Of a stretch of DNA of 64,000 nt, positions 23,521 through 35,049 are shown one piece after another. The translations under genes and the position numbers were made by a program. The notes beneath the pieces were generated by a model. That model had not been told where the DNA came from. It did not search any database and saw nothing but the letters and a program-made list of their open reading frames with translations. Numbering within the stretch: the stretch's first letter is position 1; every line of letters starts with the position of its first letter. The stretch spans positions 7,626,001 through 7,690,000 of the forward strand of contig JAPVLO010000153.1 in the NCBI GenBank assembly GCA_027257055.1. Reading direction: 5' to 3'. This stretch comes from Cephalopachus bancanus (taxonomy: Eukaryota; Chordata; Mammalia; Primates; Tarsiidae).

Positions 23521-26189
23521 GATTTATAGCCAGTCAGCTTTACTCCAACACACATTGGTCATTCTTCCTGGAATTTTTACTCAATGTGAGATGTGGGCAA
23601 AAATTCTCCTAGAGAAAAATTGTGTTAAAGAAACAGAAAACGAGTTATTTTTAATAAGCAGGTCTTTAACTTGGTAAATATTTAAAGGGATTTTAATATT
23701 TTTCAGGAACAAAAAAATTTTGGAATTTTATTCTATTTTACTTGGCAACAAGGATAGTTCTAGAAATATCTATATAATGTTTTTAATCAACAAGACATTA
23801 ATGAGCATGTCTTTAATCTACTTTATCTAGCCTCTAACCCACCAAAGGGTGAAAGGTTAACTGATTTGGGATCTTGAATGTTTTCTGATATAGTCAGGCC
23901 ACAAAATTCCTAAGTTTTTCGCAACCCAACATGTTTTTCAAAGGAAAAAGCTGTCTAATCATAAACCAAGTCCAGACTTCTTTGCTAGTCTCCTACTGTG
24001 TCGCTGGGACTGCAGACAAAAATCTGCATTTCTCCTTACTTGTTCAGATTATTTATTTTGCCCATTTTTTTCTGCTACAACATACCAAAATGAGAAACTT
24101 TTTCATAGTAAAATGAGAGATTATTTCATGTCAAAGATCATTTGTGACATTCAAAAATCCCTGCACTTTAATCAATTGCCAAAATAATGATATCCCTGAG
24201 GAAGATAATAATATAAAGTGAAATTCTTTTAAATTAGTTTATCGTTAAGAATTTTGTGTAAGTATTCTAAAGAGAGGGGAAAAATTAATAAGAAGGAAGA
24301 GAATAATAAAAAATTAGGGTTGGATATTAAGATGGTAAACTTGGAGATGGGAGGTTGTTAAAATTGAGATAAAAATCTTTCTTTCTAGTTCTATCCTTAC
24401 CATAGAAAAACAAAATAAATACATTTCTGGTCTATAGATGGTAACACATGCGATATCTCTTTATTGTAATGCAATTATTATACTTGAACAAATGTATTGC
24501 CATTAAGTGATGAAATTATAATTCAGCAATAGAGAAGAAAAGGACTTGTGTTCCTCCAATCTAATGAAAAGTATGTAGTAGCTTTACCAAAGGCAAAATG
24601 TATAACTCTGCATATTAAAACCCCACAGAAGTCTACCAACCTGGCAGGAGCACCGAGGACTATAGTTATCTTAATCTCTGGACTAGCACATAGTAGTAGT
24701 GGACATAACCTATAGATGCCATTCTCTGTGGATCAGTTGGTCTTCTTCTAGATGTTAGCCACTGACCTTCCTTCTAAATTCAGTTAAACTTTTTGCTCTT
24801 GGAATCTCCTGATCCACAGGTTACTTGATGAAACTAGATAGTTCATGATAGTTAATGATGTGTGAAGGGTAGCTATATGCAGGAAATCAGTACTGTTTTT
24901 AAGCTATCCCTAGAAGAAGTACTCAAAAGACATGAGACTTCTCAAGCTTTGTAGATTAAGGATAGTGGTGAGAACTTGGGCTTAGTTACTTCTGGACAAC
25001 AATATCAAGTTTCTGCCTAATAGATTAGAAATGTAATTCCATCTAACTCAAAGAAGATCAAACCCCAGAAAGATCATATTAAAATCAAATTTACTAAAAA
25101 TGTATTTGCAAGTTTTGGCAATCTCTTATTATACCTACCACTGTTGCAGGAATGCGAGACACATGAAAAGTATTTGCAAATCAGAGTTTTTCTCTAATAA
25201 ATAATTAACAAGCAAGATTGTAATTTACTAGTTTACATTAAGTAATACTACCTAACTTGTTTGAAGGTCTTGAACTTTTTCGAAAGTCTTTTGAAATCAT
25301 TAGGGGTTCTCAAAAACAAAATGCACATGTATTCAACTTTTTGTAGACAATATTAAAGAGTTGACAGGACCTTGCAGATCATCTCTGGACACCAGTTTAA
25401 GAAGCTCTGACATAAAGAGTCATTCATTTCCAGTGGTCAGTCTATTTGTAACATCAGTTCATGTATTGATATTTTAAGGAAAATAAACAAAGAGAAGCCT
25501 ATTAGATATGGTTAACACCAGGGAATAAGAAATGAATGTTATATTATTTTATTCAAAGTTAAGGCAGAGTGAGTTATTCTGCTTGCAAAGAAAGTTACAC
25601 ATTGAGAGTAAGTAACCATGGATGTTTTTTGCTAAGACATCAGTCCAGGCCAAGCCAAATGGTCTGGAAAAAGAGGACATTCTGTTTTGTCTGCTCTAAA
25701 TTGTTCAGCTTTATGAGTACTTATAATTCCCTTAAGATCATATCATATCTTTATGGCATGGCTCATATTCTAAAAGTTTCTGTTTAAGATAAGCCTGCTT
25801 TATGTAAGCATATAGACTCTGAAATATTTATTCATTCCACGAATAATTTTTTGTGGTAGACCCAGAAATACACTGAAGAACAATCATACATGCTCTTCAT
25901 AACTTCATACAATTTAAAAATCAGTGGATTCATCAAACACAGGCAGAAACAATTTTTTAGTCGTTAGTTTTTCCTGAAATAAGTAGACAAATAAGGCAAA
26001 CTGCAGTTAAGTTACTTCTAATGCTTTTCAAAGTCATTAAATATATAACTTGAAATCTAAAATACATAACTTGATTAAGCTTCTTTTATATATAAAGCAT
26101 TGTCTATAAAGAAATAAGATTCATCTATGTTCTTAATGAATTTATAATTTTACTAGAATGATACTATAACTATTAAAAGTCAGGCAGAT
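23521..26189. other. Non-coding DNA
   Basis: About 2.7 kb of AT-rich sequence. Short frames are scattered through it with no recognised similarity. A weak L2-like patch is at about 25825-25930. Confidence 0.4.
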
Positions 26190-26324
26190 TTAATTCAGAA
26201 AAGTTTCAAATTCTAATTCTGCCTGTTTTTTCTTGGATTAGCTCCTTATACGTCCTGACATTCAGATTCTTTATTGTAAAATAGGGGAAAATAATAGTTA
26301 TCTCATTATTTTGTTGTGACATTT
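26190..26324 (-). repeat. MIR SINE fragment
   Basis: The complement of MIR: CAGATTCTTTATTGTAAAAT followed by AGGGGAAAATAATAGTTATC and CATTATTTTGTTGTGACATT. It borders the target duplication of the L1 that follows. Confidence 0.55.
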
Positions 26325-26340
26325 AAAAAGACAAAGTTTT

Positions 26341-27109
26341 TAAAAATTTTTATTATAAAGATGTGGGGTATAATTCAGAGTTAGGCATATAAACATTGAT
26401 CATGCAGGTACCCTTGTTGATGAGGTATGCCCTTCCCTCCCCTAGCAGTTCCCCTCAACTGCCAATCCCACCTGCCCTCCCCTGACAGTTTCCCATTACT
26501 GCCAAATGCTTTCTTATAGTTTTATAATTTTTCAAGGTCTGCTTATGAGTGAGAATATATGGAACTCTGTTCTTTGTTTCTGTGATAAATCACTGAGTAT
26601 GATTGACTCCAAATCCATCCAAGTTGCTGCAAAGTTCATATATTTGTCTTTCTTTATGGCTGCATAATATTCCACTGTGTATATGTACCACATTTTTTTA
26701 ATCCAGTCCAGCTTTGATAGGCAACATGGTTATTTCCATGTTTTTGCTATTGGGAATATAGAGCTTCAACAAACATACATGTGCAGGTATCTTTTTTGTA
26801 GAATAATTTGAGTTGCTTCGGATATATTCCCAATAGGGGAATTGCTGGGTCATATGGAAGGTCAATTTCTAGTTCTCTCAGGAATCGCCACACAGTCTTC
26901 CAAAGAGGTTGTACTAGTTTGCATTCCCACCAGCAGTGTAGAAGCGTTCCTTTTTCTCCACATCCTTGCCAGCATCTGTTGTTATTTGTTTTATTAGTGA
27001 TGGCCATTCTTACAGGGATTAGGTGGTATCTCGATGTGGTTTTGATTTGCATTTCTTTGATGATGAGTGAAGCTGAGCACTTTTCATGTGTCTATTGGCT
27101 GCCCATATA
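26341..27109 (-). mobile_element. L1 3' end, 5'-truncated, with target duplication
   Basis: On the minus strand it is the end of L1 ORF2 plus the 3'UTR. The 3'UTR carries the GGTACCCTTGTTGATGAGGT block also seen at 42876, 54839 and 54986. Target duplications AAAAAGACAAAGTTTT (26325-26340) and AAAAAGATAAAGTTTT (27110-27125) flank it with one mismatch, giving exact ends. A more recent family than the L1s at the start of the window. Confidence 0.92.
26747..27052 (-). pseudogene. L1 ORF2 C-terminal fragment
   Basis: A 101-codon open frame from the end of L1 ORF2. It contains [40 protein letters not shown] and [12 protein letters not shown]. The cysteine/histidine pattern [13 protein letters not shown] is the conserved C-terminal Cys-rich motif of L1 ORF2. 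The piece lacks the endonuclease and RT domains because the copy is 5'-truncated, so it has no activity. Its first methionine lies inside ORF2 and is not a real start. Confidence 0.92.
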
Positions 27110-27125
27110 AAAAAGATAAAGTTTT

Positions 27126-28618
27126 AAATGATCCTGGCATGTATTTAATAAAAACTATTTTGATTACTAAAACAGATATAATAAGTTATATCCAAATAAT
27201 GTCACAAATTGGAGAGAATGACAAAATGCCAAATGATTAGTTCAAGCAACAACAGGTTCTGTTAAGAAGAATTAGCATGGCTTGAGGTGATCAAAACCTT
27301 CCAGAAAGGATGGGACCTGAGCTCTACCTGTATAGGATTTGGTGCTGGGAAGAGAAAAAGGCCATACAAGTTTGGAAGGTTGTGGGAATGGTGAGTACAG
27401 AGACTGAATGGAAGTGTCGTGTTTAGGTGACAAAGAGTAGATTATCTCATCTATGCAGACGATTGCAAAGATAGAAGGAAAATTGGGGTTTTGAGTCTTC
27501 ATACAACATCAAGGAACTGAAAGTCATCTCAGCAGAAAATAACATGTTTTAGAAAGATTCATCACATCATCATGCTGTGGAGGATAAATTTCATTTTGGG
27601 ATAGGAGTTTAAAGGATAGAAAGGTAAGGTTGTTAACTGAGGTTATTTTAAAAAGCTGACATTAGACACTGACATGACGGACATAATGAGAGCCTGCTTG
27701 GATGATGGCAGTGGGATGGAAAGGAATAAACTAAGGTAGAAGCATCAAGAAAGAAGGTGCTTATTGGTACACTTGAAAGAGAAATTAGTTGAGGTTGATG
27801 GTGTCAACAAGTAGATAATGAAGGCACAGCAGTGAATCTAAGTGTTTAGAGAAATGAGGAAACTAGTATAAAGCAAGTTAAGAAGTGAGTTTCTTTTGAC
27901 AGGTGGAAGAGAAAAGGAGATCATTTATACTCTAAAGAATTTACTTATGGAAGAAGGAATCATGTCCTGTTCATCTCAGAATCCTTAGCTCTTAACAAAA
28001 TCATATATATGAAAGTTGGTAGTATGAGCGTACACTTGGAATGCAAATCAAAGTTGGAGCTGGAAATAGAGAGTTAAATGCCTGGAGTATAAGATTGTAT
28101 CCATTCTGGGGGAAAGAGGCAGGCAGGTGTGATCCATGACTGGAAACATGTAGATACTCATCAGAACTCATTAGAATTTACCATGTAGAAAACCAACTTT
28201 CAACAGTCAACCTCTGCAACTCATTGCTTAAAGAATTCCTTTGCTCGCCAGAGCCTGTTCAACCTGCACGAGAGGCAAATCAAAAACAGTGAAGAATACC
28301 TACCCTTTGAAACAGCCCTCAAACAGTGTCAGGGAGGAGTTGAATAAACATCCCAATCTCTTCGGATGGGATGACACTGTGGTGTATGATCTATATTACC
28401 TCCCAGAGTTCTCTAGTAAAAATCCAACTCCAATTGCCCAAAGAGGTAATTTGCTTATGACTCACTTTTTTGACTTCCTCTATTACTTCCCATTGCTGTC
28501 AACTCCCGTTGGTTTCTCCTGAGAATACTTCCCAAATAAACCACATGCTTATGCATCCTATTTTCAGGGTATGCCTCTGGGAATCTCCATTAAGTCAGTG
28601 AGAGTGAAAAATAATTAT
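27126..28618. other. Non-coding DNA with possible L2 pieces
   Basis: About 1.5 kb without a recognised gene. Parts of 27560-28120 resemble L2 on the minus strand but are too diverged to delimit. Confidence 0.4.
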
Positions 28619-28623
28619 CAAGG

Positions 28624-29015
28624 TGATATAGTTTGATTGTTATCTCTTCCAAATCTCATGTGAAATGTGATCATCAATGTTGGAGGTGGAGCCCAGTAGG
28701 AAGTGACTGGATCATGGGATGGATCCCTCATAAGTGGCTTGGTGTCAATCTCAAGGCAATGAGTGAGTTCTTGCTCTGTTAATGCATGGGAGAATTGGTT
28801 GTTTAAAAGAGCCTGACACCCCCTTCTTTCTCTTGCTCTGGCTTTCACCATGTGACATGCCTGCTCTCTCTTTGCCTTTCATCATGATCATGAGCTTCCT
28901 AAGGCCCCATCAGAAGCAGATGTTGGTGCCATTCAGAGCCATGAGTGAAAATAAACCATTTCCTTTAAAAATCACTCACCCTCAGGTATTCCTTTATAGC
29001 AAAGTAGATTAAACA
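28624..29015 (+). repeat. MaLR solo LTR, MST/THE1-like
   Basis: Begins TGATATAGTTTGATTGTTATC, contains CCAAATCTCATGTGAAATGT, GGAGGTGGAGCCCAGTAGGA, CACCATGTGACATGCCTGC and AAATAAACCATTTCCTTTAA, and ends near GCAAAGTAGATTAAACA. A 5 bp duplication CAAGG at 28619-28623 and 29016-29020 fixes both ends. Confidence 0.88.
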
Positions 29016-29020
29016 CAAGG

Positions 29021-30738
29021 AAAATGACCTAGCTGAAGCCAACTTCAGCGGGGAAAACCAGCAGGTCAGGGCAGGCCAGAAGAGTAGAATAAATAATGAT
29101 GCAGTGTGCAGGCAAGACAGTACACCCTAGACTCAAGTCCTATGGAAAAAGGAGGCACAAGTGTGCTCTGGATCTCAAAGGCAAAGCTGAGGTTAAAATC
29201 TAGGGTGTACATTCTGAGGAGAAATAAGTCACATGTGAAGTCCAATGAGATGGACTAAGTTGGTGTCTTGAAAAACATCAAACAGCAAAAATGGAAGATG
29301 CAGAAATGACCTGAAATCAAAGCAGGCAAAGGAAGTTAGGAGTGGAAAGGATTTATACCTCCGAATCCTAAAAGCTACCCAAGTAAGTGGCTGGTCCTGG
29401 AACCAAACAGAAAGAGAGATTTGACTTGATGCCCAGTGAAGGGCATGATGAGTCTGTTGGCTGAGTTCTGTTATTATAGGTTATTTGTTACTTGCATAAC
29501 TTCAACATGTATTTTTCTTTCATTGTTTTCTGCTTTTTCTGCAAGTGGGTAAGTGTCTGCTGTGGGATATATCCTTTGTCATTGCTGTAATATTTGACTC
29601 TCTTCTCTCCTTTCTTTCAACCGCTGCTGTTGGAATCTTCCCAGTGCAGGTTTGCTATTTGTCCTCCTGAGTTTCTGTGCACTATTGGGTAGCATGATAC
29701 TGGCTGGCAAGAGGGCCAGATCACATCTGGTTGATTCAGTAACTTGGCAATTACTCAGCCTAATACCCATGGCTGTTGCTCTGTTCCATTTCCTTGAGCT
29801 GAATGCCAGTCTACTGCTCACCAAACTGAGCCAGGGATTAGTATGGACCTTCCACTTGCAGCACCAAGGCCCCTTCTCTCTGTTGAACCTGTTGACCAGT
29901 CTTTGTCACCAGATATAATTCTCGTGCCTAGATTATATAGTCTTTGACTCCAGAATGTATGATGTCTGTTTTCAACTTCAAGCTTGAAGATTGTGTATAG
30001 GATAGTCCACTTTGGGGGCTACTATGCCATACTTTTCTTCTGGATAGCATCTAAGACAGATATTTGAAATAAGCACTGGGAAATGGCAAAAATTATGTCT
30101 CTGCTGCTGACACCACGGCAGTCCCGTCGTCCTGTGGCAGCCACCTACTCACTGCATGATCTTCTTACTGACATTTCCAACATTATCAATAAACAATGAC
30201 TGAAAGGAGCAACAGACAAATATCATCTTGCCAGATGAAGCTGCTTGTTTTTCAAATGTCAAGGGTTTGCCTCCTCACGTTTCACTCTCCTCCTTCACAA
30301 TACTCCGCACCCAAGTGCCCTGGGAAACACCTTCTAATTCGACTCCAGAGCATGTGAAGCCTGCTGGATGGGGTGATTCTAAAGAGCATTGAACAATTCC
30401 CCTCTGGTTTTAGTAACTGTCAAAACTGCTATAAGCCCTCTAAGAAAATAATGTTGGAAGAAAACTAAATTTGATGTTTAGATATTATGGGTTCATTTGA
30501 AAACCACCCGACACAATCATATGGCATTTAGTGACGACAATCTAATGAGGTCTCAGTGGGCTACACTGGTTGACTGAAAGATTGCTTAAAAACATCTGTT
30601 AGAGATCTGACAGTGCAACTAAATTTAGAATGATTCTAGTGACATCTTTCCGTGTACCACACTTAGAGTGAAAAATAATATACTGACTGCAAAATTTCTA
30701 AGTGGGAAAACATGACGTAGCACAGAGTTTTGTTCTAA
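29021..30738. other. Non-coding DNA, no clear element
   Basis: About 1.7 kb with no recognised repeat. Opposite-strand frames at 29579-29918 are open but have no recognised motif or codon pattern. 30100-30560 has balanced composition and might be conserved non-coding DNA. Confidence 0.4.
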
Positions 30739-30842
30739 TTTTTTTTTCCAGGCTGGAGTTCAGCGGCATGACCACAGCACACTGTAGCCTTGAATCCCTG
30801 GGCTCAAGTGTTCCTCCTGCCTCAGTCTCCCTAGTGACTGAG
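30739..30842 (-). mobile_element. Old Alu monomer fragment
   Basis: The complement of an Alu right arm or free monomer: TTTTTTTTCCAGGCTGGAGT, CACACTGTAGCCTTGAATCC, CTGGGCTCAAGTGTTCCTCC and GCCTCAGTCTCCCTAGTGAC. Probably of the oldest Alu (FRAM/AluJ) age. Confidence 0.78.
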
Positions 30843-32492
30843 GACACTCTGGATATCTTAAAACCCTTAATCTTTGTTGTGCTCAAAACATATCTGAAAT
30901 CAGAACAAAAGTCATAGCATTGTATAATACGAATAAGTACCCTAGTATACTTATTCACATTTACACATATAGTCACAAGAAGCCTTGGAATATTTAATGT
31001 TTGTTTTTAAAGAATGTTATGGGTGTGCCATATCTGTGCTTTCAGAGAGAATTCTTCATAATATTCAAATCAATGTTCAAATCAAGTAAGGTAATTATGC
31101 TATAGTTTTGAATTATGAGTATCTTTAAGAGAATCATCTAACCATAGTTCAATTATATAATTTGTATTAATTTTTTTAAGGTGAAGGACGAGGAAGATAA
31201 AAGGTAAAGGACCACAAACTTCATAGGTAAAATAAAACCTTTCCAAAGGCAGCCCCTACAATGTGAAATCAAAGATGATTACTTGGACCTCATGGTGAAG
31301 GACAACTGGACTAAACAGTGATGTCGCTGAATTTCTGTTGTTTTCTTAAAACCAACTGTGCTAAACTAGAGAATGAATAGGTATTATCTCAGTTAATTCT
31401 GACAATAGCTGTGAAAGATAAGAATTATAATCATACTTATCTTACAAAGAAAGAAATAAGGTTTAGATTAGGTAAATATTATACATAAGTTTACCCATTA
31501 AGTAAAAACTGAAACCAGAGTTAAAACCCAGGTCTCTGACTTAAGGGCCTGTGTTCTTGAACAGTGATCTTTAGTGACTCCTGGAATGTTAGTCCAAGAT
31601 GAATTTGCTGCTACTTGTGATTCCAGTGTTGAACTCAAAGCTATAGTTTCCAAAGCCTTATTTGTGTGTCCAGTGGCCATTTGTTTGTTCTTTTTTCCCC
31701 AAACTGAGGCAGAAGGAGAGCCAGGTCAGCTCAGAGGTGAGAGGCAGGAAGGGGACAAGAGAGTACCCTTCACTTGGGCACTGACATAAATGAAACATAG
31801 AGTAGAAACAGCTTAGAGACTCCTTTAGCACAAAGGCAGTCATACAAGCCCACATGCCTTGGGCAGTGCTGGTCATACAATAGGGTATCAATGCATATCT
31901 TTTGGTTAGTCAGGAATGTCTAACTTCCCTGGTTAATGTGGTGTGTGTATGTGCACACATGTGTGCATGTACATGCATTGTGTGCATAATGTACATGTGT
32001 GCACATACATGTGATGTTTGCATAGTGTACCAGATTAGCATCGGATTAGACCTATCCTAATATGTCAGGTTCACGGTCATGAATAGTTGTGTATGAATGA
32101 AAAAAATCCTAGACATGGTCAAAGGACTTGATTTTTCCAAAATACAAGGAAATGGTATAGGAGTATTGTTTTGTCAGTTAGTATTTTACTGAAACATGTT
32201 CATGATGAAAAGAACTTTGAGAATACATTACCTCTATGGACATGTATGATTTTCAGTGTGGATTTGTGTTGTGGTCATAACCCATAAATAATTGAAAACT
32301 CCTTTTAACAATCTAGAATTTGTTTTCTACCACTGGTTCTGTTTCATGAGGTCAGTACTAAAAGATGTATCAATTTTAAGAGGATCAACACCGGGCAAAT
32401 AGTCCTGGCTTCAGCATTCTTGTCAGGTTGGCGTTCTTTTGTTGTTCTGCTGTGTATGGTGTTAGAAAGAAAATTGGTCTGTGTAGAAAAAT
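30843..32492. other. Non-coding DNA with a MIR piece and a TG-rich tract
   Basis: 31430-31560 resembles MIR on the plus strand (AACCAGAGTTAAAACCCAGG, TCTGACTTAAGGGCCTGTGT). 31936-32014 is an alternating purine-pyrimidine tract. No gene recognised. Confidence 0.5.
31936..32014. repeat. Alternating purine-pyrimidine TG/CA-rich tract
   Basis: A run of GT, AT and CA dinucleotides containing several short palindromes such as TGTGCACA and TGTACATG. It has the composition of sequences able to adopt Z-DNA or cruciforms. Confidence 0.75.
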
Positions 32493-32772
32493 TCTGTACA
32501 ATAGAAATAAAAGTGGGACAACCCCTTCGGGTCCTCTCCCACTGTGGGAACTTTTCTGTCCTCTCAATAAATCATGTTTTCTAAAAAAAGAAAGAAAGAA
32601 ATATAAGTGAACCACATATATAATTGTATATGTTTTTGGTAGTTACATTAAAAAAGAAAAAAGAGATGAATAAATTAATTTTTCCAAAATATTTGTCTTT
32701 TCACAAGCGGCACTATACACATATCAAGTGCTTACTAGCCCAATGAGGCTAGCAGCTACCATACTGGACAGC
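32493..32772. mobile_element. hAT-Charlie-like DNA transposon fragment
   Basis: The left end TTCTGTACAATAGAAATAAAAG and the right part AAGTGCTTACTAGCCCAATG, GGCTAGCAGCTACCATACTG, GACAGCCCA match a common hAT-type repeat with CTGTCCAATAG / TATTGGACAG inverted ends. The middle is partly deleted and an 81 bp retrocopy sits inside. Confidence 0.65.
32516..32596 (+). mobile_element. Tiny retrocopy ending in an LTR-like polyadenylation end
   Basis: About 81 bp reading GGACAACCCCTTCGGGTCC, then CTCCCACTGTGGGAAC, then CTCTCAATAAATCATG, then an A-rich tail (AAAAAAAGAAAG). A 13 bp duplication with one mismatch, AGAAATAAAAGTG at 32503-32515 and AGAAATATAAGTG at 32597-32609, flanks it; both lie in hAT sequence. 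The AATAAA about 15 bases before the tail resembles the R region of a class I LTR. It is most likely a 5'-truncated copy of a polyadenylated LTR transcript made by the L1 machinery. Confidence 0.75.
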
Positions 32773-33462
32773 CCAATTCTAGATCCTGAGTCTTTGTCTA
32801 ATTTTCAAATCCTCCAGACTTCTCAGATCACTCTTGGTAAAGAGATATCAAAGAAAATGATGCTTATTTTTAAATATTTTTATGGATCCAAAGAAATAAC
32901 CAATAAATAATTATTCAAAAATCTTGAATTTCTGGAAACAACAGGAAGAAACATACAAATGGGAGATGTCTGTGACAAAAAGGAGAGGAAGAAGGAGGAA
33001 GAGGTGAAGGAGGAGAGGGAGAAGGAAGAAACTCCATTATCGATAGTTGTAAGTAGGTGGTTATAAGTAAGTAAGAGTTAAAACTTATTTGAATGCACAG
33101 ACATTCGACCAATGACTTGATGACTAAGTTGCAGAAAAGATCATTTATGAGTGAGCAGAGACAATTCTAAATATATGTAAATACATTTGTTTGAAATGAA
33201 TGAAAAGGGAGTTTGAAGTATTGCTCACATGTTATGACTAATACAGTCTGGCTCTGTGTTGAGTATTTAATAAAACCTGGCAAAAATTACTGCTGCTGAT
33301 TTATTTAGCTTCTGTTGTGCTAGTAGGGCTTGTCATCCTTCTGTAAGCAAAGATGAAACATATGTGAAGAGCTGGAAAAATCGAAGTGTGTCAGTAAAGG
33401 TCAGGGAATGCATGTATATGAGGATAGAGACAGAAAGTGGCCAAAGACTTTTATACAGGATA
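32773..33462. other. Non-coding DNA
   Basis: No gene recognised. It includes a purine-rich stretch at 32980-33030 (GGAGGAAGAGG-type) and complex unique sequence around 33240-33400. Confidence 0.4.
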
Positions 33463-33528
33463 CTGAGGTTCCTTTTAAAAAAAATTGCATTTTAAATATG
33501 TGGGGTACAATTCAGGGCTAGGTATACA

Positions 33529-33914
33529 TGAAAGGCACAGGGAACAGTCAGAGGAGAGTCTCCCGAGATGGCGCTAAAACACTATATGGAACCTAACACA
33601 GACAACAAAGGCCCTAAATTCCTGCTCTTCCCGCGCGCATGAAACTTAAACCTCTACACAAATATTATCTCCCTATAGAAATACTATCTCATAGCTCCCT
33701 CCAATAAAGACCCTAAGCTAGCACCGCCAGGCTCCCATAGAGCACTGCCGCCCCCTCCCAAACCAATAAATACAGACCTCTCTCGCCCTCACTCTCTCTC
33801 TCCCCCTTCCCTACCAGGCGATTACAGACCTTCTTCCCTCTCTCTATAGCTGCTGCTCTAATAAATCTCTTGGCCTCAAAGGGTGTTGAGTCTCACTGGT
33901 GCCATCCTCCTTCA
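33529..33914 (+). repeat. 5' LTR (386 bp)
   Basis: Begins TGAAAGGCACAGGG and ends CCATCCTCCTTCA, with the TG...CA termini of a retroviral LTR. A CCAAT box followed by a TATA-like AATAAATACA is at 33763-33774. The polyadenylation signal AATAAA is at 33860-33865 in R, and the short U5 after it ends GGTGCCATCC. By hand alignment the 5' and 3' LTRs differ at about 18 sites plus one single-base indel. Confidence 0.96.
33763..33774 (+). promoter_or_regulatory. LTR core promoter (CCAAT and TATA-like)
   Basis: CCAATAAATACA: a CCAAT motif overlapped by a TATA-like AATAAATA, about 95 bases upstream of the LTR polyadenylation signal, the usual spacing in gamma-type LTRs. The same motif is in the 3' LTR with one change (AATAAATACC). 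Confidence 0.55.
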
Positions 33915-33915
33915 T

Positions 33916-33933
33916 TGGTGCCGTGCCTCGGTC
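33916..33933 (+). other. Primer-binding site, tRNA-His type
   Basis: TGGTGCCGTGCCTCGGTC lies one base after the LTR end. It matches the complement of the tRNA-His 3' end (TGGTGCCGTGACTCGG) at 15 of the first 16 positions. tRNA-His priming is the hallmark of the HERV-H-like group. Confidence 0.85.
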
Positions 33934-35049
33934 GGGAGCTCTCTTGCCCTAAGGCGAGGCCCCATCCTGTTGCCAGTGGCACTCGCCCCTTGAGGCTTTC
34001 ACCCACTTTCTTGAATGCCAGCGCCGCATCCATCACCACCTCGGATAGGTAAGTGCCCCTACTTGAAAAACCTAACAACCTCCCCGGGATACCCAAAAGG
34101 GACTGACCGTTGATCGTCCGGTGGCTCTTTCGGCCCCAGGTGAGGGGGGGACCACACCCCGCCTAGGCTTTCAAAGCCACAGCAGACCCCCCACTGGTTT
34201 TTCCTTCTCCCGCCTAGGACTCTAAAACCACCTCTTTAACTCCTATAAGCATTCAAAAAAGTGGGCAGAGATTTCCCTCCCTCCTGTCCCGCTTCGACCC
34301 ATTGAACTCTTGGCCTTAATGGGTGTTAGATCCCACTGTGAATTGGGCCTTTCTCGCCCTTGTGTAGGTCTCTCTCCCCCTGGGTGAGATCCCAATTCAT
34401 CGCCTGTGGCCAATCCTGCTCTCTCACATTCTCCCCACCCTTCTGAACACCCCAGCCACATTCACACTAGCACTCATTGAATAGGCAAGTCCCCCTCCCC
34501 AAACAAGGGAGTAAAAACTTTCCGGGGAACTCCAGAGGAAACGGACTTTAACCCCCCCCTCCAACCCCCAGGCGAGGAAAAACACACCTGCCTCAGCTTT
34601 CAAGACCACCGCAGACCCTAAAGGCTTCCTCTTCTCCTTTATCTCTCTCAAACTTTAAAAACTCCCGTGGCTGCAGGTTCACAGCGGGTCCCAGGGGCCC
34701 CATGGCTGTTAACCCACGGCAGTTTTAGTAAAATTCTCTCTATCTCTTTCTCCCCCCTCCCTAAGGAATCCCACAGCTGTTGGGCCAGCCTGTCGGTCCA
34801 CAGCAGATTCTACAGGGGTCCCACGTCAAAAGCTCTGTTCGACCGGCAGTAAAGATAACCCCCACCCACCACCCCGGTCAAGTGCTCTCTGTCTGATTCA
34901 GGAAATCCTAGCGCTAAGTGCCTTGACCCCTTGGTTCTCCAGGAGAACTCTGGCTGTGCCAAACTTCTGTGATGACAGACTTTGCCATAGCCACACTTCT
35001 TGGACAGCTGACTCTTCAGGGGACGCCCCATTAGGTCTGCCTGTTCCCT
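33934..35049 (+). other. Proviral 5' leader with internal duplication
   Basis: About 1.1 kb, unusually long. A strong splice donor AG|GTAAGTG is at 34047-34053 (GT at 34049), expected to serve the env transcript. About 34302-34660 is a diverged repeat of 33861-34220, covering U5, the leader and the donor region, where the second donor reads AG|GCAAGT (34485). Just before it, 34240-34280 resembles gag sequence at 35254-35295. Confidence 0.75.
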
